A DNA stretch of 64,000 nt from contig OW818688.1 of NCBI GenBank assembly GCA_942493265.1, forward strand, positions 2,604,001-2,668,000, given 5' to 3'. The translations under genes were made by a program, and so were the position numbers. The DNA is from UBA12481 sp942493265. GTDB taxonomy: Bacteria > Bacteroidota > Bacteroidia > Bacteroidales > UBA12481. Positions 8,565 through 17,006 of this stretch are shown one piece after another. A model generated the notes under the pieces. That model searched no databases, was not told the DNA's origin, and saw only the letters and a list, made by a program, of their open reading frames with translations. The first letter of the stretch is position 1, and every line of letters begins with the position of its first letter.

Positions 8565-9617
8565 TCAAGTTTTTGCAGTGGTGGCGGACTTGCCTGTCTT
8601 CCGGTTTAAACTGGCGTGAAACGAAATAGAATGCGTGAGTCCGCTCACATGATAGCTGGCCAGAGCATAATCTATGGTAAGCCTTCCGAAATTCATGCCG
8701 GCGCCAAAGGAAAATCCTGTGGCTCCGCCAAATTCGGCCATCCGTAGTTCTGTACGCCTGAGAAAATTATAACCGATCCGAATGGCGAGCAGGTCGCCGG
8801 GAATAAATTCCACCCCGGCAACCACATGATCAAGCGCTAAAACAGCATTTTGTCCGGATTTGGATATGAAAGATACATCATCCGCAAACATTTCTGAAGC
8901 CGGACGGAGATTGAACTGCTGAAGGTTCCTGGCGGTGATGTGCAAACGGAACGGTGCATACTTCAATTTGTAATTGATGCCGGTAAGGACTTCAAACGGA
9001 AGCCGTTCCCGGTTAGGTGTTGCATAGGTGGAAAGCTGGGTTCCCAGATTGCGGGCAACCAGGGTAAAGGCAAACTGATTATTGGCGGAATGATAATGAA
9101 TCCCGAAATCGGCACCCAGTCCGAATGAGGTATATCTTTCCAATACTGAATATATTGGCCTCACGGTTACCCCGATTGAAAGAAGGCTGTCGAGGGTATA
9201 GGCATAACTCAGGTTCAGTGTATACTCAGCAGCTGAGAAATTGCCGAGAATATCTCCGAATTCATTGGCTTCAATAAAGGTGCCGTAGTTAATATACTGC
9301 AATCCGATAACCGGCGTTCCCCATTTCCCCAGATCATGAGAATAAGCCAGATAACCATACCGGATATCCGCCAGATAATTTGAATAATTGAGGCTTAACT
9401 GGTTGTTCATGCGGGGATTGGCCAGAGCGGGATTATGGTAGGCCAGCGAAGGATCATCATCCCAGGCGCCCGGAACCCAACCACCCAGGGCTGCAGAACG
9501 TGCCGAAGGGGGAAGGTTCAGCAGCTGATACACGGATGTTCCGCCGATTTGCGCGTAAACCATTGATGGGATAACCAATACAATAGCCAGGGTAAATATG
9601 AGGATCAGCCTTTTCAT
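8565..9617 (-). CDS. porQ: Type IX secretion system protein PorQ
   Basis: A 350-residue outer-membrane beta-barrel-like protein with a signal peptide (MKRLILIFTLAIVLVIPS...YAQ). Directly after it comes the family signature GGTSVYQLLNLPPSARSAALGG, then amphipathic strands to the end. PorQ works with PorU, PorV and PorZ in the attachment complex that finishes type IX cargo at the cell surface. Two proteins with type IX-like sorting domains are encoded elsewhere in the window (23921 and 37051). The start at 9617 is chosen because it follows the TAAATTTGC promoter box and begins the signal peptide. Confidence 0.9.
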   Translation of the reverse strand: MKRLILIFTLAIVLVIPSMVYAQIGGTSVYQLLNLPPSARSAALGGWVPGAWDDDPSLAYHNPALANPRMNNQLSLNYSNYLADIRYGYLAYSHDLGKWGTPVIGLQYINYGTFIEANEFGDILGNFSAAEYTLNLSYAYTLDSLLSIGVTVRPIYSVLERYTSFGLGADFGIHYHSANNQFAFTLVARNLGTQLSTYATPNRERLPFEVLTGINYKLKYAPFRLHITARNLQQFNLRPASEMFADDVSFISKSGQNAVLALDHVVAGVEFIPGDLLAIRIGYNFLRRTELRMAEFGGATGFSFGAGMNFGRLTIDYALASYHVSGLTHSISFHASLNRKTGKSATTAKT

Positions 9618-9631
9618 GGTTCGGAAAAATA

Positions 9632-9640
9632 GCAAATTTA
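9632..9640 (-). promoter_or_regulatory. Promoter -7 box of porQ-cmk
   Basis: The minus strand reads TAAATTTGC, a match to TAnnTTTG, 15 bases before the porQ start. This short leader supports the 9617 start and rules out the upstream TTG at 9635, which lies within the box. The -33 element is weak. Confidence 0.55.
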
Positions 9641-9675
9641 AATGGCTAACGGAAAAAAAGAGGTACTTGGTATCT

Positions 9676-10572
9676 CTAAAGCTCCGGCAGACTCTTTTTT
9701 TTCAGAGTCAGCTGTGCGAGCATCAGTCCGGTAAGTACAACCGGAATCCCGATCAGTTTGGTGCCGGTAAAAGTTTCATTCCAGATAAAGAATGAAAAAA
9801 GGGCGGTAAACACCGGGATGAAGTTAGTAAAGACATTGGCGCGGGTGATCCCGATTTCCCGGACTGCAGCCGTAAAGAATATGAAGGAGAGGGAAGAGGG
9901 AAAGATTGCGAGGAAAAGCAATGGAAGGACTACTTCCCAGGAGAGCTGGATATGCATTGTTTCCTTTAAATCGGTAAACAGGAATATCGGGAGGAAAAGT
10001 GAGGCCCCTAATATGCTTTGTATCTGAACAATGGTAAGTGGCTTGTATTTCATTGCCAGTTTGGCGATGATCAGGCTGTAGCTGACGGCTGAAAGTACCG
10101 CAACCATCATCAGGGCAACCCCCTTGGGCGAGGCAACCAGTTTAAGATCTTTCCCCAGCAATACCAGTAAAACCCCGGTGAAGCTTACCGCGATGCCGGC
10201 AATTTTTATCCAGCTGATCTTTTCACGGAAGATCAGCCAGGCTGCCACCGGCGCCAGAAGGGGGATGGTGGATACAATGACCGCCCCGGTGGTTGGGGTA
10301 ACGAGTTTCATTCCATAGCTTTCGCCAAGGAAGTAGAGCAGGGGTTCAAACACGGCCATCAGAAGGAACTGACTGTAATCTTTACGGTCGATTTTTTGAG
10401 CCCTGCGGGAAATTTTGATGACCAGGGTAAGGAAGATGGCCGAAATTACCATCCGGCAAAAGATCAGGGCCATCGGCTCAAAGTACTCATAGGCAACTTT
10501 ATAACCGACAAAGGAGAGCGACCAGAACAACATTGCCAGCGTAATCCCGCCGTATACCCAGATTCTCTTCAT
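9676..10572 (-). CDS. EamA/DMT-superfamily permease
   Basis: A 298-residue inner-membrane protein with about ten hydrophobic segments forming two EamA repeats. The first begins MLFWSLSFVGYKV and the second near SYSLIIAKLAMKY. Members of the drug/metabolite transporter superfamily export amino acids or other small metabolites; the substrate cannot be told from the sequence. It stands alone between the porQ operon and tRNA-His, both on the same strand. A strong terminator immediately upstream separates it from the tRNA gene. Confidence 0.85.
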   Translation of the reverse strand: MKRIWVYGGITLAMLFWSLSFVGYKVAYEYFEPMALIFCRMVISAIFLTLVIKISRRAQKIDRKDYSQFLLMAVFEPLLYFLGESYGMKLVTPTTGAVIVSTIPLLAPVAAWLIFREKISWIKIAGIAVSFTGVLLVLLGKDLKLVASPKGVALMMVAVLSAVSYSLIIAKLAMKYKPLTIVQIQSILGASLFLPIFLFTDLKETMHIQLSWEVVLPLLFLAIFPSSLSFIFFTAAVREIGITRANVFTNFIPVFTALFSFFIWNETFTGTKLIGIPVVLTGLMLAQLTLKKKSLPEL

Positions 10573-10576
10573 ACTA

Positions 10577-10607
10577 TAAAAAAATCCCCGCCTTTAGGGC
10601 AGGGATT
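10577..10607 (-). terminator. Rho-independent terminator after tRNA-His
   Basis: On the minus strand a stem AATCCCTGCCC / GGCGGGGATT with a short TAAA loop is followed by a run of T residues (plus-strand A run at 10577-10584). It lies just downstream of tRNA-His and just before the start codon of the permease gene. Confidence 0.75.
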
Positions 10608-10611
10608 CGTC

Positions 10612-10689
10612 TGGGGTGGAAGAGGGGATTCGAACCCCCGACCTTTGGAACCACAATCCAACGTTCTAACCAACTGAACTACTCCCACC
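10612..10689 (-). tRNA. tRNA-His (anticodon GTG)
   Basis: The minus strand folds as a full cloverleaf: acceptor GTGGGAG paired with CTTCCAC, D-arm with AGTTGGTTAGA, anticodon loop TTGTGGT giving GTG, and T-arm GGGGGTTCGAATCCCC. The histidine-specific extra G at position -1 is encoded (10689) opposite discriminator C73 (10615), and CCA is encoded at 10614-10612. Confidence 0.95.
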
Positions 10690-10700
10690 GTTTGAGCCGA

Positions 10701-10708
10701 CAAATGTA
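10701..10708 (-). promoter_or_regulatory. Promoter -7 box of tRNA-His
   Basis: The minus strand reads TACATTTG, an exact TAnnTTTG, about 12 bases upstream of the mature tRNA 5' end. It is divergent from the promoter at 10741. Confidence 0.55.
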
Positions 10709-10740
10709 TATGTTTTCCCGAAAATTTTAGCTGATAATGC

Positions 10741-10748
10741 TATTTTTG
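10741..10748 (+). promoter_or_regulatory. Promoter -7 box of the Bax-inhibitor-like gene
   Basis: TATTTTTG fits TAnnTTTG and lies 19 bases before the ATG at 10767. It implies a short leader and favours 10767 over an earlier in-frame start at 10737. Confidence 0.5.
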
Positions 10749-10766
10749 ACGCAAAAATTTAGACAT

Positions 10767-11531
10767 ATGTTAGCACGAACCTCAAATCCTGCCTTTAGCA
10801 AGAAGATTTACGAGCAAACTTTCACCGATGTTACCGATGATACCGTGATGACCTTAAAGGGTACGGTAAACAAATCGTTCCTCATGACCCTGCTGGTGGT
10901 TTTGGGCGCTACCTATACCTGGCGGATATTTTTCAGTAATCCGAATCCCGAAACCATGCCGCCGGCTTTGATCACCTACATGCTGGTTGGCGGCATCGGC
11001 GGTTTTATTCTTTCACTGGTCATCATGTTCCGTCCGGTTGCCTCACCATGGGCCGCTCCGGTTTATGCTGTTCTGGAAGGCTTGTTTCTGGGTGCGATCT
11101 CGGCATTTTTTGAATATAAAATGAAGGGAATTGTTATCCAGGCTGCCGGATTGACGTTTCTTACACTTTTTTCCATGCTGTTTTTATACAAAACGGGAGT
11201 TATTAAAGTAACGGAAAAGTTCAGGATGGGAGTTTTTGCTGCCACCGGAGGGATCGCCCTGATGTACCTGGTGAGTTTTATACTGGGACTATTCGGGGTC
11301 AATTTTCCGATGATGCACAGCGGCGGAACACTTGGCATTGTTATAGGAGTGGTGATTTGCGGAGTTGCGGCGCTGAACCTGGTGCTCGATTTTGATCTGA
11401 TCGAAAGAGGGGCGGAAAATCATCTGCCCAAATTCATGGAGTGGTATTCTGCATTTGCACTGATGGTAACGCTGGTTTGGTTGTATCTCGAAATTTTGCG
11501 ACTTTTAGCAAGGATAAACAGCCGGGACTAA
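10767..11531 (+). CDS. Bax inhibitor-1/YccA-family membrane protein
   Basis: A 254-residue polytopic membrane protein of the DUF4870-free, YccA/BI-1-like group seen in Bacteroidota. A soluble N-terminus (NPAFSKKIYEQTFTDVTDDTVMTLKGT) precedes seven hydrophobic segments. The last part contains LDFDLIERGAENHLPKFMEWY, which carries the conserved acidic residues of the fold. Bacterial members include proton-sensitive calcium-leak channels and an FtsH-associated protein; its role here is not shown. It is transcribed divergently from tRNA-His and followed 21 bases later by the acyltransferase gene. Confidence 0.85.
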   Translation: MLARTSNPAFSKKIYEQTFTDVTDDTVMTLKGTVNKSFLMTLLVVLGATYTWRIFFSNPNPETMPPALITYMLVGGIGGFILSLVIMFRPVASPWAAPVYAVLEGLFLGAISAFFEYKMKGIVIQAAGLTFLTLFSMLFLYKTGVIKVTEKFRMGVFAATGGIALMYLVSFILGLFGVNFPMMHSGGTLGIVIGVVICGVAALNLVLDFDLIERGAENHLPKFMEWYSAFALMVTLVWLYLEILRLLARINSRD

Positions 11532-11552
11532 CCGCTTTAACACTACACTACC

Positions 11553-12755
11553 ATGAAGTTGATTGAGATTACCCCTCAGAATTTCCGCACATTCCATGAT
11601 GTTGGCCGGATATTATATAAGGATGATCCCAATTGGATTGCGCCACTGGATATGGAGGTGGAGAATATTTTCAACCCCGCGAAGAATATGCTCTTCGCTG
11701 ATGGCGAGGCGATCAGGTGGGTCTTGCTGGACGATTCAGGTCAACCCGCCGGTCGTGTGGCAGCCTTCATTAATTATCATAAAACCAGAAAGGCAGCGGT
11801 TCCTGCCGGCGGAATGGGCTTTTTTGAATGCATTAATGAAACCCGGGCGGCTGGTGAACTTTTTAATGCTGCAAGGAACTGGCTCCGCGAAAGGGGTGCG
11901 GTTGCCATGGACGGCAGCATAAACTTCGGGGAAAATTTTTCGTATTGGGGGGTATTAACCGAAGGATTTATGAAGCAGGGTTACGGAATGCCCTATAATA
12001 AGCCCTACTATCAGAAACTGTTTGAGGGATATGGCTTTAAGGAATATTTCCAGCAGCTCTCCTATCATTTCGATATCAACCAGCCCTGGCCGGAACGGAT
12101 GGTAACCTTTTCAAAATATCTGGCTTCACGTCCGGGTTATGAGTTCAGACACTTCGAAAAGAAAAATCCGAAGAGATATATCCATGATCTGGTTGAAGTA
12201 GTGAACCTTACCTGGTCGGATTACCTGGAAGATTTCACACCGTTCACCGACGAGGATCTGGATGGTATCTTTGAGAGTGCCAAGCCCATTTTGGTTGAAG
12301 AGTTCATCTGGTTTGCCTATAAAGATGGAAAGCCGGTTGGGGTTGTGGTTGCCTTTCCTGATGTTAATCAGGTGCTTGCACATTTCAACGGAAGGCTCAA
12401 TCTCTGGAAGGGGTTAAAATTCATGATGTTAAAAAATGGGAAAACCATTACCCGTAACCGCGTTTTGCTGGCCGGGGTGATACCGGAGTATCAGAATTCG
12501 GGCGTGATTGCCGCCCTGTTCCTGCAGTTTGCGCTGGCAACGAAAAACAAAAGCTGGTATACTGAAATTGAGCTGTCGTGGGTGGGAGATTACAATCCCA
12601 GAATGAGGAAAGTATATGAGCAGATTGGTGCGGTTCCCATGAAAAAACATATTACCTTTAGGTACATGATTGATCCTTCGGTTCCGTTTGAAAGATTTAC
12701 CAATGAGGGAGGTAATAGCTCGTTGCGGAAAGATATCATGAAAAAAGATGAATAA
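11553..12755 (+). CDS. YghO-like GNAT-fold protein
   Basis: A 400-residue cytoplasmic protein. Its N-terminal half (FRTFHDVGRILYKDDPNWIAPLD) and the C-terminal GNAT-like portion (RVLLAGVIPEYQNSGVIAALFLQ) match proteins annotated as YghO or GNAT acyltransferases. The GVIPEYQNSGV stretch corresponds to the acetyl-CoA pyrophosphate-binding loop. A histidine-rich region near residue 160 (YYQKLFEGYGFKEYF) is typical of the family. The substrate is unknown. It follows the Bax-inhibitor-like gene closely on the same strand and ends just before the rpmE2 promoter. Confidence 0.65.
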   Translation: MKLIEITPQNFRTFHDVGRILYKDDPNWIAPLDMEVENIFNPAKNMLFADGEAIRWVLLDDSGQPAGRVAAFINYHKTRKAAVPAGGMGFFECINETRAAGELFNAARNWLRERGAVAMDGSINFGENFSYWGVLTEGFMKQGYGMPYNKPYYQKLFEGYGFKEYFQQLSYHFDINQPWPERMVTFSKYLASRPGYEFRHFEKKNPKRYIHDLVEVVNLTWSDYLEDFTPFTDEDLDGIFESAKPILVEEFIWFAYKDGKPVGVVVAFPDVNQVLAHFNGRLNLWKGLKFMMLKNGKTITRNRVLLAGVIPEYQNSGVIAALFLQFALATKNKSWYTEIELSWVGDYNPRMRKVYEQIGAVPMKKHITFRYMIDPSVPFERFTNEGGNSSLRKDIMKKDE

Positions 12756-12768
12756 TTTAGTCTTGATA

Positions 12769-12799
12769 TTTGATAAAGAGGAAAAAGTCCCTATCTTTG
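12769..12799 (+). promoter_or_regulatory. Promoter of rpmE2
   Basis: TTTG at 12769-12772 is followed after 19 bases by TATCTTTG at 12792-12799, an exact match to the Bacteroidetes primary-sigma promoter pattern. The rpmE2 ATG lies at 12821. Confidence 0.8.
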
Positions 12800-12820
12800 C
12801 GTCCCCTAAAGAATGATGAA

Positions 12821-13087
12821 ATGAAAAAAGAAATTCATCCGAAGAATTACAGAATGGTGGTCTTTAAAGACCTCTCCAACGAGTATACCTTTATAACACG
12901 TTCCACGGTTGCTACCCGCGAAAAGATTGAACTTGACGGAGTTGAATATCCGTTGGTCAAAATTGAAATTTCGAATACTTCACACCCCTTCTTTACCGGT
13001 AAGGTGAAGCTGCTTGATATGGCAGGCCGCGTTGATAAATTCAACCGCCGCTTTGGAAAGCATCTTGAAAAGAAGGCGCAGAAGTAA
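12821..13087 (+). CDS. rpmE2: 50S ribosomal protein L31, type B
   Basis: An 88-residue L31 of the zinc-free B type, recognised by MKKEIHPKNYRMVVFKDLSN at the start, TRSTVATREKIELDGVEYPL in the middle and SHPFFTGKVKLLDMAGRVDKF at the end, with no CxxC zinc ligands. The ATG at 12821 starts the conserved region and follows the promoter; an ATG further upstream would lie within the promoter. A terminator follows at 13106, so this is a single-gene unit. Confidence 0.95.
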   Translation: MKKEIHPKNYRMVVFKDLSNEYTFITRSTVATREKIELDGVEYPLVKIEISNTSHPFFTGKVKLLDMAGRVDKFNRRFGKHLEKKAQK

Positions 13088-13105
13088 TTCTGACGATATA
13101 AACCC

Positions 13106-13131
13106 AAAGCCCCGGCACGGGGCTTTTTTTT
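13106..13131 (+). terminator. Rho-independent terminator of rpmE2
   Basis: The stem AAGCCCCG / CGGGGCTT with a short loop is followed by a run of eight or more T residues, 20 bases after the rpmE2 stop codon. Confidence 0.85.
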
Positions 13132-13141
13132 GCTTTAATCA

Positions 13142-15586
13142 GTGGGAATCAAATTGGGAAACAACTTATTTTTTGATTTCGGAGATGATGACAACGACTT
13201 TGTACCCCTATTGTCAGATGGCAATGAGGAGGAGCTGAGTGCGGTCGAAATTCCGGAAACGCTGCCAATACTGGCATTGCGTAATACTGTTCTATTCCCG
13301 GGGGTGGTTATTCCCATCACCGTTGGCCGTGAGAAATCCATCCGGCTGGTAAAAGAAGCTTATAAAAACAGTACATCCATCGGTGTTGTCGCTCAAAAGG
13401 ATACCACCATCGAAGATCCTGAAGTAACCGACCTGAACAGGGTGGGTACCATGGCATCTATCGTTAAGATACTCAACATGCCGGATGATACAACATCAGT
13501 TATCATTCATGGCAAGCGCCGTTTTCACCTCGATGAGATCACCGGCAAGGAACCGTACCTGAAGGGACGGGTTACCCCGCTGCTGGATATCAAGCCCAGC
13601 GAGGAACCACAGGAATTTGAAGCGATCATCGGGACCATCAAAGATTTGGCCCTTAAGATTGTACAATATTCATCGAATGTTCCGCAGGAAGCCAGTTTTG
13701 CCATCAAGAATATTGAAGGCGCCGGATTCCTGGTGAACTATCTGTGTTCAAACTCCGACCTCGGCATGTCCGAGAAACAGGAATTACTCGAAATCGATAA
13801 TATCCGCGACCGTGCCGTACGGTTGCTCGAACATCTTTCCCTGGAATTCCAGAAACAGAAACTCAAGAAGGATATCCAGAGCAAGGTTAAGTTGGAAATC
13901 GATCAGCAACAGCGTGAATATCTGCTTAATCAGCAGATGAAAACCATTCAGGATGAACTTGGCGGAAGTCCCTTCGAACAGGAAGTTGAAGAGATTCGTC
14001 AACGTGCTGAAACCAAAAACTGGTCGCCTGAGGTGGCAAAAGCATTCGCCCGCGATATTGAAAAACTGGAGCGGATCAACCCTGCCTCGGCAGAATATTC
14101 GGTACAGCTGAACTATCTGGAAGTGATGCTCGACCTGCCCTGGAACGAGGTTTCACCTGATAATTTCGACCTTCGCAGAGCCAAGAAAATTCTCAATCAG
14201 GACCATTCTGGTCTGGATCAGGTGAAGGAACGAATCCTGGAACATCTGGCCATCCTGAAACTGAAGGGCGATATGAAGGCTCCGATCCTCTGTCTTTACG
14301 GCCCTCCCGGAGTGGGTAAAACCTCACTCGGCAAGTCAGTCGCCCGAGCTCTCAAAAGAAAATATGTGAGAATGTCGCTCGGCGGACTCAAAGATGAATC
14401 TGAAATCCGGGGTCACCGGAAAACATATATCGGCGCCATGCCTGGCCGTATTATTCATTATATACGTCGTGCAGGTACCTCCAATCCTGTTTTTGTACTG
14501 GACGAAATCGATAAGGTAGGGAATGATTTCCGGGGCGATCCGGCTTCAGCCCTTCTTGAATTGCTCGATCCCGAACAGAACAGCACCTTCTACGATAATT
14601 TCCTGGAGATGGAATATGACCTTTCAAAGGTCTTGTTTATCGCCACTGCCAATAACCCGTCAACCATCAGTCCTGCCCTGCGTGACCGTATGGAAATGAT
14701 TGAAATATCAGGTTATGTGGTGGAAGAGAAGGTTGAGATCGCCACAAAACATCTGGTTACCAAGCAATTGATTGATCATGGGTTGCCAGCCGATCGTTTT
14801 GTGTTCCCGAAAGATACTCTCGAGTATATCATCGAGAACCATACCCGGGAATCGGGGGTAAGGAGCCTGGATAAAAAAATTGCCAAAGTGGTTCGCCAGC
14901 TGACGAAAAAAGTGGCCATGGGCGAAGATCTTCCCGCTGAGGTTGCCAAAGCCTCCATGAAGGAATATCTGGGGTATCCCGAAGTGCTGAAGGATGAATA
15001 TCAGGGTAATGAATTTGCCGGTGTGGTTACCGGTCTGGCCTGGACGGAAACCGGCGGACAGATATTATATGTTGAAACCAGCCTCAGCAAAGGAAAGGGA
15101 AATCTTACCCTTACCGGAAACCTGGGTGAGGTAATGAAAGAATCAGCCATCCTGGCTTTGGAATATCTGAAGGCACACGCCACCAAATTCAATATTCCTG
15201 AAGGTGTTTTCGATAAATGGAATGTGCATATACATGTTCCTGAAGGGGCTATCCCCAAAGACGGGCCATCGGCCGGAGTCACCATGGTTACTTCCCTCGC
15301 ATCGGCATTCACCCAGCGCAGGGTTAAGCCAAATCTCGCCATGACCGGTGAAATCACGCTTCGCGGCAGGGTAATTCCGGTTGGAGGGGTGAAGGAAAAA
15401 ATCCTTGCAGCCAAACGGGCATCGATCAAGGAGATTATCCTGGCTGAAGAGAACCGTAATGATATCGAACAGATCAAAGCTAAATACTTAAAGGGCTTAA
15501 CTTTCCGTTATGTGAGAACGATCCAGGATGTACTCGACCTGGCGTTGATGAAACAGAAGATTAAAGATCCCTTAAATATAGAATGA
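13142..15586 (+). CDS. lon: ATP-dependent protease Lon
   Basis: An 814-residue cytoplasmic AAA+ serine protease that degrades damaged and regulatory proteins. The order is an N-terminal LON substrate-binding domain (ILALRNTVLFPGVVIPITVG near residue 45), a coiled helical linker, Walker A GPPGVGKTSLGKS near 387, Walker B FVLDEIDKVG and a C-terminal S16 protease domain. That domain has catalytic Ser in KDGPSAGVTM near 709 and catalytic Lys in PVGGVKEKILAAKRA. The start is a GTG because an in-frame stop lies two codons upstream. It begins 10 bases after the rpmE2 terminator, and no separate promoter is obvious. Confidence 0.96.
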   Translation: MGIKLGNNLFFDFGDDDNDFVPLLSDGNEEELSAVEIPETLPILALRNTVLFPGVVIPITVGREKSIRLVKEAYKNSTSIGVVAQKDTTIEDPEVTDLNRVGTMASIVKILNMPDDTTSVIIHGKRRFHLDEITGKEPYLKGRVTPLLDIKPSEEPQEFEAIIGTIKDLALKIVQYSSNVPQEASFAIKNIEGAGFLVNYLCSNSDLGMSEKQELLEIDNIRDRAVRLLEHLSLEFQKQKLKKDIQSKVKLEIDQQQREYLLNQQMKTIQDELGGSPFEQEVEEIRQRAETKNWSPEVAKAFARDIEKLERINPASAEYSVQLNYLEVMLDLPWNEVSPDNFDLRRAKKILNQDHSGLDQVKERILEHLAILKLKGDMKAPILCLYGPPGVGKTSLGKSVARALKRKYVRMSLGGLKDESEIRGHRKTYIGAMPGRIIHYIRRAGTSNPVFVLDEIDKVGNDFRGDPASALLELLDPEQNSTFYDNFLEMEYDLSKVLFIATANNPSTISPALRDRMEMIEISGYVVEEKVEIATKHLVTKQLIDHGLPADRFVFPKDTLEYIIENHTRESGVRSLDKKIAKVVRQLTKKVAMGEDLPAEVAKASMKEYLGYPEVLKDEYQGNEFAGVVTGLAWTETGGQILYVETSLSKGKGNLTLTGNLGEVMKESAILALEYLKAHATKFNIPEGVFDKWNVHIHVPEGAIPKDGPSAGVTMVTSLASAFTQRRVKPNLAMTGEITLRGRVIPVGGVKEKILAAKRASIKEIILAEENRNDIEQIKAKYLKGLTFRYVRTIQDVLDLALMKQKIKDPLNIE

Positions 15587-15587
15587 C

Positions 15588-16982
15588 TTGCCGATCCATT
15601 GGCGCAAAATACTGCCAAATGACACTCTCTCCGGACTGCAGTTCTTCCAGCTCTTCCGGTACGGTTCGGTTTTCCTGATCAGCATAATACTTCCAAGGGC
15701 GGGGCTTTTACCCGACCAGGTTGGTATTTTCGAAGCATTCCTCTTTTTTGCGGGCGTTGTCAGTTACTTCTGGGTAACCGGACTGATTCAGGCATTACTG
15801 CCCTTGGCGGCGGGGTCCGGATCCGGTGGGGCGGATATGGCAGGAGGGACGGGTATGGCAGGGCGGACGCATATATGCGTCCCTACGGGAACTTTTTTTA
15901 ATGCGTTTGTGTTGCTGCTGGTTTTTTCAGTGGCGGCGGCGGCTGCACTTTTGCTTGGGAGCCCCATATTGGAGCGGCTGCTCGGACAGGAATTGCCCCG
16001 CGAAATCGTTTGGCTGGTTGTTCTGTACCTGGTTATGTTCGCCCCTTCAACTTTGGTGGAATACTGGTACGTAATTACCCGACAAACAAAAAAGCTGGTT
16101 GCTTACGGTATCGTGGCGTTTACCCTCCAGATCCTGTTGGTGGGAATCCCTGTGATCATTGGCTATGGTGTTACCGGAGCCATATGGGGAATGATTGCTG
16201 CGGGTGGATTAAGAATGATCTGGATTATAGCTATTCTGATCAGAAATGGCGATTTCACCATTTCCCTTCCCTTCTGGAAACAACATCTGGTATTGGGTAC
16301 ACCAATCATCCTGAGTGTTTTACTCAGCGGATCGGCCCAATATGTCAATGGATTCATCATTTCGGCAAAATTTGATGATCCGGGAATGTTTGCCATATTC
16401 CGTTACGGAGCGCGCGAGCTGCCATTAGTGGCACTGCTGGCTCATGCACTCAGCAACGCCATGGTGCCTTCAATCACCCGCGACGGTCCGGCGGCCGGAA
16501 TGAAACTGCTTCGCGAACGCAGCAGCAGCATGGCTTCGTGGATGTTTCCGCTATCGATCTTTCTGGTTCTAATTGCATACCTGCTGTTTCCTGCTGTTTA
16601 CGGACGGAATTTCCTGGAAAGCGCCGGGGTGTTTAACCTTTTTCTCCTGTTGATAACCAGCCGGCTCCTCTTTCCTCAAACTATCCTGATTGCCTTGCAA
16701 AAAACCCGCATCCTGATGACCGCATCCCTGCTCGAGCTGATCCTGAATGTCGGGCTCAGCATTATGCTGGTGCAGATATGGGGAATCAGGGGGGTAGCCC
16801 TCGCAACGGTAATCGCATACTACTTTGAACGGGCCTTTTTGATGACCTATACCCGCGTGGTGATGGGCATTCCGGCCCGGGAATACACCGACATCCGTAA
16901 ACATTTTTCGTGGTCCGCGATCTTACTGGCAGCATACCTGATTGCCGAACTGCTGATCTACCCGATGGTGCGTGGCGGATAG
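15588..16982 (+). CDS. Polysaccharide flippase (Wzx/MATE-like) with an internal repeat insertion
   Basis: A 464-residue integral membrane protein with about 12-14 hydrophobic segments, of the oligosaccharide flippase/PST family. It opens LQFFQLFRYGSVFLISIILP and has a mid-protein RYGARELPLVALLAHALSN region. It probably moves lipid-linked glycans across the inner membrane. Residues about 75-101 form a strange Gly-rich loop ending GRTHICVPTG. This loop is encoded by the palindromic repeat at 15861-15886 plus small direct repeats, and the frame is kept. The start is a TTG one base after the lon stop. No glycan-synthesis genes are adjacent. Confidence 0.75.
   Translation: MPIHWRKILPNDTLSGLQFFQLFRYGSVFLISIILPRAGLLPDQVGIFEAFLFFAGVVSYFWVTGLIQALLPLAAGSGSGGADMAGGTGMAGRTHICVPTGTFFNAFVLLLVFSVAAAAALLLGSPILERLLGQELPREIVWLVVLYLVMFAPSTLVEYWYVITRQTKKLVAYGIVAFTLQILLVGIPVIIGYGVTGAIWGMIAAGGLRMIWIIAILIRNGDFTISLPFWKQHLVLGTPIILSVLLSGSAQYVNGFIISAKFDDPGMFAIFRYGARELPLVALLAHALSNAMVPSITRDGPAAGMKLLRERSSSMASWMFPLSIFLVLIAYLLFPAVYGRNFLESAGVFNLFLLLITSRLLFPQTILIALQKTRILMTASLLELILNVGLSIMLVQIWGIRGVALATVIAYYFERAFLMTYTRVVMGIPAREYTDIRKHFSWSAILLAAYLIAELLIYPMVRGG
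15861..15886 (-). repeat. GTAG-headed palindromic repeat, copy 2, inside a coding sequence
   Basis: On the minus strand GTAG (15886-15883) leads into a palindrome of 18 bases (15865-15882) with the same GACGCATATATGCGTC core as copy 1. It sits inside the flippase reading frame and encodes GRTHICVPT without a stop. Confidence 0.75.
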
Positions 16983-17006
16983 CCGGATTTTTCCTATTTT
17001 TACATT

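Noticed and set aside
10396..10677. A 93-codon plus-strand frame ending in GGRGDSNPRPLEPQ.
   Set aside because: The end is the known spurious translation of a tRNA gene read from the wrong strand; the region is the permease start, a terminator and tRNA-His.
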